Source: an uncultured Desulfomonile sp.
Lineage (GTDB): Bacteria > Desulfobacterota > Desulfomonilia > Desulfomonilales > Desulfomonilaceae
Direction: 5' to 3'
Assembly: GCA_903853735.1 (NCBI GenBank)
Contig: CAINUH010000040.1
Location: forward strand, 1-6,721
Length of the DNA stretch: 6,721 nucleotides
Positions 1 to 5,858 of the stretch are shown here, one piece after another. The translations under genes were made by a program, and so were the position numbers. Positions within the stretch are counted from its first letter, which is position 1. Every line of letters starts with the position of its first letter. A model generated the notes under the pieces. That model made no database searches and was not told where the DNA came from. It worked only from the letters and a program-made list of their open reading frames with translations.

Positions 1-56
1 CATGAAGGAGATCATCTCCAAAATGATTCTGTGACTAAATCGGACTGGCGCTCCCT

Positions 57-94
57 TTTCAGTTGATCTGACCGGTATTTTCATGTAACTGAAA
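57..94 (+). repeat. Inverted repeat A (8-bp arms, 22-nt loop)
   Basis: TTTCAGTT at 57-64 is perfectly complementary to AACTGAAA at 87-94. In RNA the stem could extend by one G-U pair at each end (56 with 95, 65 with 86). It overlaps inverted repeat B at 62-64 and 94, so the two stems cannot form together. No U-tract follows, so it is not a good intrinsic terminator. It could be an RNA structure in the leader or a DNA operator. Confidence 0.5.
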
Positions 95-101
95 GATCAA
101 C
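62..101 (+). repeat. Inverted repeat B (8-bp arms, 24-nt loop), alternative to A
   Basis: GTTGATCT at 62-69 is perfectly complementary to AGATCAAC at 94-101. It shares bases 62-64 and 94 with inverted repeat A and is therefore a mutually exclusive pairing. The following bases (CTTGTTGTT) are only mildly T-rich, so a terminator reading is weak. Function is unknown. Confidence 0.5.
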
Positions 102-280
102 CTTGTTGTTGCGCATGCCCCGACAATTCTTACCGACTGGAATACCGGGTGTCTGTGTCCTATGGTGTCTTTCCCGCAATGCGCGAGGATGCGGTTCCAT
201 CTGCAGTGATTTATAAACGCAGATCGAAGTTTTTTGGAACTCGCGAGAGTATTCTCAAGACAGGTTGAACAAGAACTCAC

Positions 281-289
281 AAAGGAGGT
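281..289 (+). promoter_or_regulatory. Strong Shine-Dalgarno site for the binding protein
   Basis: AAAGGAGGT is close to a full complement of the 16S rRNA 3' end. GGAGG at 284-288 leaves 7 nt to the ATG at 296, which is ideal spacing. It is the strongest ribosome binding site in the window, as expected for a binding protein made in excess over the membrane components. Confidence 0.9.
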
Positions 290-295
290 TAGGCG

Positions 296-1489
296 ATGAG
301 CGTCAGACGGATTATCCTTGTATTGGCAACCGTCCTGCTTCTGCTGCCCGGCATTACGGTAGCTGCAGATGTCCCTGGAGTCACTGACACCGAGGTGGTC
401 ATCGGGTGCACCACTCCCTTGTCAGGTCCGGCAGCCCTGTGGGGAACGACTGGAATGGGCATGAAAGCCTGGGCCGATTACGTGAATGATCAAGGCGGGA
501 TACACGGTCGAAAGATTAAATTCGTCATGAAGGACGACGCATACAACCCAACTCGCGGTCTGGCGAATCTTCAGGAAATGAAGGGCAGCGTTCTTGCTGT
601 GTGCGGGCCGATTGGAACGGCTATTCTCAATGCGTCCAAGGACTTTTACGAGGAAAACAAGATTCCCCTTATCACTGCATACGCAGATGTCCGAATCTGG
701 GAACAGATGCCCAAGGACAAGCTCAAGTATGTTTTCATAGCCTACCCTGACTATGGCGACGAGGCTGAGTATCTTACCAAGTATGCTTTGAACAAACTCG
801 ACTCAAAGAAAATAGCGCTCTTCTACCAGAACGACGATTATGGCAAAAACGCTATGGAGGGTTTGAAGAAGGCCTTGGAAGCGAATCCCGGCAAGGCTGA
901 ATTTGTGGGATCTGTGCCTTACGAAATCACGGAGAGGGCGCTTGGAACCCACGCTCTCAAGATGAAGGAAACAGGCGCGGATACGGTGATGATCTATACC
1001 ACTCCTACACACGGAGCCTTGATACTCAAAGAAATGCACAAAATTGGTTACGCACCCAAGGCTTTGACGACCTTTACGCTTGGCGACCCTATCATGTACA
1101 AAGCAGCCGGAGAGTCATGGGAAGGCACTTACATCGCTCTACCGGGGAATTCGGGTTTGCCGGGAGCTGACGCAGCTTCAGACAAGGTTGTGGAAATCCT
1201 GAAAAAATACGATCCAAAAATTGAGGGGAAAGAATACCTTGCCCTTTTTGGGGCGATGTCCATGATACACATGGTTGAAGGCCTTAAGAATGCCGGACGA
1301 GATCTCACGCCTGAAACCCTCATAAAAGGAATGGAGAAGATCAAAGACTGGCTGCCCGAAGGCATCGGCGCTCCGGTGACTTACGCTCCGGACCGAAGAC
1401 ATGGTGTAAATGCGTCCCGTATGAGTCAGGCCAAGGGCGGTAAACATATCCCTCTCGAAGATTTTTCGATTTTCAAGCCTCGGTTTTAG
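296..1489 (+). CDS. ABC transporter periplasmic substrate-binding protein (LivK-like, Peripla_BP_6 type)
   Basis: This 397-residue periplasmic receptor captures the substrate and delivers it to the LivH/LivM permease encoded downstream. Residues 1-24 are a Sec signal peptide: RR at 4-5, a hydrophobic core at 6-17, and likely cleavage after A23 or A24. There is no lipobox Cys, so the mature protein should be soluble. The type I periplasmic-binding fold is seen in VTDTEVVIGCTTPLSG (29-44), NDQGGIHGRKI (64-74), the CGPIGT turn (103-108), FYQNDDYGKNAMEGLK (176-191) and the GADTVMIYTTPTHG strand-loop (227-240). Length is normal for the family. By a from-memory alignment to E. coli LIV-binding protein, the positions for Ser79, Thr102 and Glu226 are T108, D131 and H239, which argues against a standard branched-chain amino acid ligand. 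The only mature cysteines, C38 and C103, end strands beta1 and beta3, which are neighbours in this fold, so a disulfide is possible. The start is fixed by the strong ribosome binding site and the signal peptide. The family assignment is secure; the ligand is unknown. Confidence 0.93.
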   Translation: MSVRRIILVLATVLLLLPGITVAADVPGVTDTEVVIGCTTPLSGPAALWGTTGMGMKAWADYVNDQGGIHGRKIKFVMKDDAYNPTRGLANLQEMKGSVLAVCGPIGTAILNASKDFYEENKIPLITAYADVRIWEQMPKDKLKYVFIAYPDYGDEAEYLTKYALNKLDSKKIALFYQNDDYGKNAMEGLKKALEANPGKAEFVGSVPYEITERALGTHALKMKETGADTVMIYTTPTHGALILKEMHKIGYAPKALTTFTLGDPIMYKAAGESWEGTYIALPGNSGLPGADAASDKVVEILKKYDPKIEGKEYLALFGAMSMIHMVEGLKNAGRDLTPETLIKGMEKIKDWLPEGIGAPVTYAPDRRHGVNASRMSQAKGGKHIPLEDFSIFKPRF

Positions 1490-1492
1490 TTT

Positions 1493-2245
1493 ATGAGGTT
1501 GCTGGAAGTTACAGATCTTTTTATCAGCTTCGGAGGGATCCGTGCGCTGTCTGGAATCGATTTTCACGTAGAGGAAAATGAAATCCTGACTGTTATCGGT
1601 CCCAACGGGTCCGGCAAGACAACCCTCTTTAATTGTATTTCCGGGGTTTACCATCCGACGGCGGGTGAGATACTATTCCGGGGAGAGAGCCTTCTGGGTC
1701 TCTCTCCGGATCTCATCGCCAGGCGAGGAATTGCTCGCACCTTTCAGAATCTCCGGCTGTTCCTTCACATGGATGTCCTGGACAACTTGATGCTGGGCAG
1801 GCATGTGAAATTTAGAAAGAATCCAATCCACGCGGCTTTGCGAATAAGATCCGAAGAGTTGCTCCACAGGGAGGTAGTCGAAGAGATCATCGACTTCCTT
1901 GACCTGCAGGCGTACAGACAAGCGCGGGTGGCAGACTGTCCGTACGGAGTTCAAAAGAGGGTGGAACTTGGGCGGGCGCTGGCCCTTGAACCGAAACTGT
2001 TACTTCTGGACGAACCAATAGCTGGTTTGACATCAGAAGAGAAAGAAGAATCCGCCTACCGAATTATGGAGATTCGCGGGCGATTCAAGACTGCCATTCT
2101 TCTTGTTGAGCACGATCTTCGTATAGCCTCACGATTAGCGAGTAGAATGGTTGCCTTCGAATCCGGGTTGGAGATTGCTCAAGGTACCCCGCAAGAGGTT
2201 CAGCGTCACCCCGAAGTGATTCGAGCCTATTTGGGGGAGGGGTGA
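1493..2245 (+). CDS. livG: ABC transporter ATP-binding protein, LivG type
   Basis: This 250-residue cytoplasmic ATPase subunit pairs with LivF to power the importer. Visible motifs are Walker A GPNGSGKTT (36-44), Q-loop Q85 in ARTFQN, the signature region CPYGVQKR (149-156), Walker B LLLLDEP (169-175), the D-loop AGLT (177-180) and H-loop H207 in LVEHD. The LivG-typical C-terminal stretch ends GTPQEVQRHPEVIRAYLG (231-248). LivG proteins usually carry a PYGxQ-type signature instead of LSGGQ, so this one is within family limits, although the first residue is Cys and Val follows Gly. The gene begins 3 nt after the binding-protein stop and has no purine-rich ribosome binding site, so translation probably depends on ribosomes finishing the upstream gene. 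The start is supported because the first residues already match the family N-terminus (LLEVTDLFISFGG). Function is secure; substrate specificity comes from the other subunits. Confidence 0.95.
   Translation: MRLLEVTDLFISFGGIRALSGIDFHVEENEILTVIGPNGSGKTTLFNCISGVYHPTAGEILFRGESLLGLSPDLIARRGIARTFQNLRLFLHMDVLDNLMLGRHVKFRKNPIHAALRIRSEELLHREVVEEIIDFLDLQAYRQARVADCPYGVQKRVELGRALALEPKLLLLDEPIAGLTSEEKEESAYRIMEIRGRFKTAILLVEHDLRIASRLASRMVAFESGLEIAQGTPQEVQRHPEVIRAYLGEG
2236..2240 (+). promoter_or_regulatory. Shine-Dalgarno site for livF
   Basis: GGAGG sits in a G-rich run (2233-2242) formed by the last LivG codons, 8 nt before the livF ATG at 2249. It fixes that start and indicates coupled translation. Confidence 0.85.
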
Positions 2246-2248
2246 TAC

Positions 2249-3046
2249 ATGTCCGACCAGTCAAACACAGAGCCTCTTCTCAAAATTGCAGGAATTGAAA
2301 CACTTTATTTTGACCGAATCTATGCTCTTCATGGGCTTTCCCTGCAGGTCAGGGCAAAAGAAATCTTTGCGGTATTGGGTCCCAACGGCGCGGGCAAGAC
2401 AACCTTGCTCAAAACCATTGCAGGATTGCTAAAAGACCAACCGAAAAAGGGGCTCATCGAATTCGCAGGTCGTCGCATCCACAGGCTTGCGCCGGAACGG
2501 ATTGCATCTCTGGGGATTGTATATGTGCCGGAAGACCGTGGGCTCTTCAGGGAACTGACTGTAAAAGAGAACCTCGATCTGGGATGTTGGGGTCGGAAGG
2601 GCAGGGAGGTGCGAGAGGATCTGGAACATGTTTACACGTTATTTCCAATCCTCAAGACCCGTTCGAGCCAGCAGGCCGAGACACTTTCAGGAGGCGAACA
2701 GCAGATGCTCGCCATGGCACGGGCCCTGTTGCGAAGACCTAAACTGCTCATGCTCGATGAACCTTCCCTGGGACTTGCTCCAATGGTGGCCAGAGTCGTT
2801 TACGACGCTCTTCAGGAAATCAGCCGTGGAGGGACTACCATACTCCTCGTTGAACAGAATGCCAGGCTGGCCCTGGGAATTGCCCATTACGGGTACATTA
2901 TGGAGGCCGGTCGTATAGTCTTGGAGGGTACGGCCGGAGAGCTTTCCGAAAACGAAGACGTGCAGGAGCTGTACCTGGGACTTGGAGGCGAGGCAGCGGC
3001 TTCTCCCAAAGGGTGGCGTTTGTATAAGAAAAGAAGGAGATGGTAA
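2249..3046 (+). CDS. livF: ABC transporter ATP-binding protein, LivF type, with basic C-terminal tail
   Basis: This 265-residue protein is the second cytoplasmic ATPase of the importer. Motifs are Walker A GPNGAGKTT (44-52), the Q-loop region VPEDRGLF (93-100, Glu at 95 as is usual in LivF), the full signature LSGGEQQ (146-152), Walker B LLMLDEP (166-172) followed by SLGLAP (173-178), and VEQN (201-204). In VEQN a Gln occupies the H-loop His position, which is normal for LivF. Most LivF proteins end shortly after the AYLG-like motif, here LYLG at 241-244. This one continues about 20 residues into a basic tail ending YKKRRRW. I recall similar tails in LivF proteins encoded beside acyl-CoA ligases, but cannot verify this here. 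The codons for that tail also form the ribosome binding site of the ligase gene, whose ATG overlaps this stop codon by one base (TAATG). LivF identity is firm; a role for the tail is unknown. Confidence 0.95.
   Translation: MSDQSNTEPLLKIAGIETLYFDRIYALHGLSLQVRAKEIFAVLGPNGAGKTTLLKTIAGLLKDQPKKGLIEFAGRRIHRLAPERIASLGIVYVPEDRGLFRELTVKENLDLGCWGRKGREVREDLEHVYTLFPILKTRSSQQAETLSGGEQQMLAMARALLRRPKLLMLDEPSLGLAPMVARVVYDALQEISRGGTTILLVEQNARLALGIAHYGYIMEAGRIVLEGTAGELSENEDVQELYLGLGGEAAASPKGWRLYKKRRRW
3035..3039 (+). promoter_or_regulatory. Shine-Dalgarno site that selects the ligase start
   Basis: AGGAG lies 6 nt before the ATG at 3046 but directly abuts the in-frame ATG at 3040, leaving no room for initiation there. 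It therefore supports 3046 as the true start. The same bases encode the LivF Lys-Arg-Arg-Arg tail. Confidence 0.8.
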
Positions 3047-4845
3047 TGACCGCATCGGTTAATAGCTTCCCCGAGCTTTTCTTCGGTCAGGTGAAGCTGA
3101 AAGGAGATGCGGTAGCCCTTCGCCGCAAGGACTACGGTATTTGGAACCGTATATCCTGGACGGAGTACGGAGCCCGGGTAAGAGAATCAGGTGCGTCTCT
3201 TATAGCGCTGGGTATCAAGAGCGGCGACCGGGTGGCCATTCTTGGCGATAACCGGCCGGCATGGCTGGTCTGCCATCTTGCCACAATGTCCATTGGAGGA
3301 GTCACTTGCGGCGTTTATCCGACTTCAGCTCCCGATCAGATCGCTTACGTGGTTGGGCATTCCGAATCCAGGTTGCTGTTTGTCGAAAATGAAGAGCAGG
3401 TTGACAAGGTTCTCTCAATCCTGACGGAGCTAAACCTTATCAAGGTAATAGTCTGGGACCCAAAGGGTCTATGGGGGTTCTCACATCCCGACATAATCTT
3501 CTACGACGAGTTCATGAATTTAGGACGTGAAAAACTTCGGCAAGACCCGCAATGCTTTGATGAAGCTCTCAAGGCAATTCAACTTGATGACACGGCTATG
3601 ATCATCTACACGTCAGGAACCACGGGACGGCCCAAAGGGGCCATGATTTCGCACCGAAACATCCTGGGAATCACAGAATCTTTCATGGCTGTCAACCCTC
3701 CCCCGACCACTGACGAAATGGTATCCTACCTGCCTCTTGCCCATATTTACGAAAACCTCATCTCGCTGTTTCAGGCTGTATGGGGGGGCGGGACCGTGAA
3801 TTTCGTGGAGAGCATGGACACGTTAGCTCAAAACCTTCGAGAGGCTTCCCCGACTGTTTTTGCCAGTGTTCCTCGTATATGGGAAAAATTCGCCTCCATG
3901 ATTGAAATCCGCATGTCCGACTCAACGCTCCTCAAGAAGTCATTGTACCGATTGAGTGTGGCTGTGGGCTTGAAGTACGTGCGGACTGCGAAAGGAAGCG
4001 GTGAGAGGGCTTTATGGGCCATGGCATATTGGCCACTGTATGGGCTCGTGTTGTGTCATCTTAAACGGCAACTGGGCCTTGAGAGAGTGCGCTGGGCCAT
4101 TTGCGCCGCAGCGCCTGCGTCACCCGAACTTTTCGAATATTTTAATGCCATCGGGATTCCCCTGAGAGAAGGTTACGGGCAGACTGAGTCCAGTGGTGTT
4201 ATTGCCTTACAGCGGATAGATCATCCACGCTGGGGCTACGTGGGGGAATCCATCGACGGCATGGAAATCAAGATAGCTGAAGATGGTGAAATCCTCGTGA
4301 AAGGGGTCGGAGTATTTCAGGGTTACTTCAAGGAACCGGAACTCACAGCTTCGACTGTAATTGACGGTTGGCTGTACACAGGCGATGTGGGCGTCATGGA
4401 TGACGGTTTCCTGAAGATTATGGACAGAAAGAAGGACATACTCATTACTGCAGGCGGCAAGAACATAACTCCGGCATTCATAGAGAACAAACTCAAGTTC
4501 AGCCCTTACGTACAGGATGCAGTGGTCATAGGCGAAGCGAGAAAATACCTTGTTTCGCTCATACTCATAGACGAAGACAATGTCACCAAATTTGCCCAGG
4601 ACAATCGCGTCCCCTTCACCACCTTTGCCGACCTGACCAGAAATCCTGAAATACTCAAACTCATTGATCAGGAAGTCTCCAAAGTCAACAAGACCCTCTC
4701 ACAGGCAGAGTCCATCAAGAAGTTCGCCCTGCTTCCCAGGCGCTTTTACGAAGAAGACGGAGACGTTACTCCTACGAAAAAGGTGAAGAGACGCTTCCTG
4801 GAGAAACGATACGCAGATCTCATCGAGTCCCTTTACGGAAAATGA
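3046..4845 (+). CDS. AMP-forming long-chain-type acyl-CoA synthetase (ANL superfamily, COG1022-like)
   Basis: This cytoplasmic enzyme activates a carboxylic acid with ATP and CoA to acyl-CoA, AMP and pyrophosphate. It is 599 residues from the ATG at 3046, a normal length for bacterial FAA1/FadD15-like ligases. ANL motifs occur in order: the phosphate-binding loop IIYTSGTTGRPKG (186-198), YLPLAHIYE (228-236), the adenine-binding YGQTES (377-382), GWLYTGDVG with Asp447 (441-449), the hinge region DRKKDILITAGGKNITP (460-476), and a C-terminal TPTKKVKRR (575-583) with K579 the probable catalytic lysine. No motif is broken, so it should be active. An in-frame ATG at 3040 is 6 nt upstream but abuts the ribosome binding site, so 3046 is preferred; that start overlaps the livF stop (TAATG). 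Position between the importer's ATPases and permeases suggests the ligase acts on the imported substrate. The family points to fatty or other hydrophobic acids; aromatic acids are possible and the exact substrate is unknown. Confidence 0.93.
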   Translation: MTASVNSFPELFFGQVKLKGDAVALRRKDYGIWNRISWTEYGARVRESGASLIALGIKSGDRVAILGDNRPAWLVCHLATMSIGGVTCGVYPTSAPDQIAYVVGHSESRLLFVENEEQVDKVLSILTELNLIKVIVWDPKGLWGFSHPDIIFYDEFMNLGREKLRQDPQCFDEALKAIQLDDTAMIIYTSGTTGRPKGAMISHRNILGITESFMAVNPPPTTDEMVSYLPLAHIYENLISLFQAVWGGGTVNFVESMDTLAQNLREASPTVFASVPRIWEKFASMIEIRMSDSTLLKKSLYRLSVAVGLKYVRTAKGSGERALWAMAYWPLYGLVLCHLKRQLGLERVRWAICAAAPASPELFEYFNAIGIPLREGYGQTESSGVIALQRIDHPRWGYVGESIDGMEIKIAEDGEILVKGVGVFQGYFKEPELTASTVIDGWLYTGDVGVMDDGFLKIMDRKKDILITAGGKNITPAFIENKLKFSPYVQDAVVIGEARKYLVSLILIDEDNVTKFAQDNRVPFTTFADLTRNPEILKLIDQEVSKVNKTLSQAESIKKFALLPRRFYEEDGDVTPTKKVKRRFLEKRYADLIESLYGK

Positions 4846-4852
4846 GTGAATA

Positions 4853-5833
4853 ATGGACCTCATTGAAAGCTATCGCGACGAGCTGCAACTTGTTCGGAAA
4901 CCGTGGACCCGTATATGGGTGGGAGGTGTTGTAGCCTCTCTCGCGCTGTTGCCGTGGTACACTCCGGAACACTTTACATACATAGCCACAATAATCTGCA
5001 TATATGCCATCGGGATTCAGGGCCAGAATATTCTTATAGGCTATACGGGCCAAATATCTTTCGGACAGGCAGGTTTCCTTGCTATAGGCGCATTTACATT
5101 TGGCCATCTGGCCCGTCTTGGACTGCCGTGGCCCGTGGCGCTCGTGTGCGCAGGGGTTGGTTCGGCACTGTTCGGTGTGCTGGTGGGATTTCCCTCACTT
5201 CGGCTGAAAGGCCCCTATCTGGCTATTGCAACGATGGGGTTCGGCATAGCGGTCTATCAGATCTTTGCCAACTCTGAGGCGTTATCCGGTGGACGCATGG
5301 GACTTACGGTCCCCAAGCTCGCACCAGTCCTTGGCTTGTCCAAGATTACCTTTTCGTACTATTTCAATTTTTTCATTGCTCTTCTTATGACCATCGTCTC
5401 GTACAATATCATTTCCTCCTACATGGGCCGAGCCTTCATCGCCATACGTGACAACGACATCGCTGCAGAGGTAATCGGTGTAAACCTGACCAGGTATAAG
5501 TTGCTTTCTTTTGCGATCAGCTCCTTTTACACCGGAATACAGGGAGGCCTGTATGCCCTTTTTATAGGCTATCTTGAACCGAATATGTTCACATTCATGG
5601 AGTCCATCACGATTTTTGTGGCGGTCATTATCGGCGGACTGGCGTCCATTGAGGGCTCTATTATGGGTGCGGCGTTTGTTATACTGGTGCCCCAGGTGTT
5701 CAGTTCCTTCAAGGAAATGGTTCCCATAGTTTTCGGGGTGACCATTCTCATTGTTCTGATATTTGAACCCCTTGGCCTCGCCGGCCGGTGGATCAAAACG
5801 AGGCTGTATTTGCGAAATTGGCCTTTCCGTTGA
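4853..5833 (+). CDS. livM: ABC transporter permease, LivM type
   Basis: This 326-residue inner-membrane permease forms the translocation channel with LivH. After a charged cytoplasmic N-terminus (1-20) come roughly 8-10 hydrophobic segments, the clearest near 21-36, 42-63, 93-112, 120-139, 168-187, 250-264, 269-283 and 291-306. Family landmarks are GYTGQISFGQAGFLAIGA (63-80), LRLKGPYLAIATMGFG (116-131), the ATPase-contacting loop GRAFIAIRDNDIAAEVIGV (192-210) and FEPLGLAGRW (304-313). The gene begins 7 nt after the ligase stop with only a weak ribosome binding site (GAG at 4844-4846), so it is probably coupled to ligase translation. The N-terminal segment ESYRDELQL (5-13) resembles what I remember from LivM proteins of ligase-linked clusters; this is recollection only. 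An ATG at 4842 overlapping the ligase stop is closed after three codons and is not the start. Transport function is clear; the substrate is inferred from context. Confidence 0.94.
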   Translation: MDLIESYRDELQLVRKPWTRIWVGGVVASLALLPWYTPEHFTYIATIICIYAIGIQGQNILIGYTGQISFGQAGFLAIGAFTFGHLARLGLPWPVALVCAGVGSALFGVLVGFPSLRLKGPYLAIATMGFGIAVYQIFANSEALSGGRMGLTVPKLAPVLGLSKITFSYYFNFFIALLMTIVSYNIISSYMGRAFIAIRDNDIAAEVIGVNLTRYKLLSFAISSFYTGIQGGLYALFIGYLEPNMFTFMESITIFVAVIIGGLASIEGSIMGAAFVILVPQVFSSFKEMVPIVFGVTILIVLIFEPLGLAGRWIKTRLYLRNWPFR

Positions 5834-5844
5834 AAGAGTTGCCG

Positions 5845-5850
5845 TGAGGT
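5845..5850 (+). promoter_or_regulatory. Shine-Dalgarno site for livH
   Basis: TGAGGT leaves 8 nt to the ATG at 5859, and a second purine patch, AGGG, follows at 5851-5854. It lies in the 25-nt gap after livM, the widest intergenic gap in the operon, so livH can be initiated independently. Confidence 0.7.
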
Positions 5851-5858
5851 AGGGATTC

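Larger units (their letters stand above)
1..295 (+). other. Non-coding leader upstream of the transporter operon
   Basis: No convincing gene lies here; minus-strand reading frames are short, low-complexity in character and match no family I know. The first bases could be the tail of an upstream plus-strand gene: one frame stops with TGA at 32-34 after a short helical-looking peptide (MKEIISKMIL), and another stays open to TGA at 64-66. Neither can be chosen from this window. A small palindrome, GGAGAT-C-ATCTCC, is at 7-19. Overlapping inverted repeats lie at 57-101, and CCGGTATT at 72-79 is complementary to AATACCGG at 141-148. A TATAAA at 212-217 could be a -10 box but has no good -35 partner. 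The region ends in a strong ribosome binding site. The operon promoter presumably lies here or upstream of the window. Confidence 0.6.

Noticed and set aside
7..19. GGAGAT-C-ATCTCC palindrome as an operator or terminator
   Set aside because: Only 6-bp arms with a 1-nt centre, no T-tract and no second copy in the leader; it may simply lie in the end of an upstream coding region.
46..61. Sigma-54-like promoter TGGCGC-N5-TTTCA
   Set aside because: The -24 part is one base from consensus, but the -12 part lacks the essential G of the GC dinucleotide. It also overlaps the inverted repeats, so it cannot be supported. A second candidate at 163-178 (TGG-N10-GC) matches little beyond those bases.
212..217. 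TATAAA as a sigma-70 -10 box for the operon
   Set aside because: No hexamer resembling TTGACA lies 16-18 nt upstream and there is no correctly spaced extended TG. AT-rich hexamers like this arise easily by chance.
59..280. Minus-strand 73-codon open frame over the leader
   Set aside because: No ribosome binding site, no recognisable family, and it covers the inverted repeats and the leader; most likely a chance frame.
51..290. CTCCCTTTT (51-59) pairing with the AAAGGAG ribosome binding site to sequester it
   Set aside because: Pairing needs a bulged base and spans over 220 nt; such short complements to a Shine-Dalgarno site are expected by chance.
1178..1654. Minus-strand 158-codon frame across the binding-protein/livG junction
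   Set aside because: It is antisense to two well-supported genes and has no recognisable domain. Other long minus-strand frames (2687-3055, 5282-5899) are rejected for the same reason.
3782..3788. Seven-G run in the ligase as a phase-variation tract
   Set aside because: It encodes family-like Trp-Gly-Gly-Gly codons, the frame is intact on both sides, and seven bases is short for a slippage switch; a housekeeping catabolic gene is also an unlikely target.
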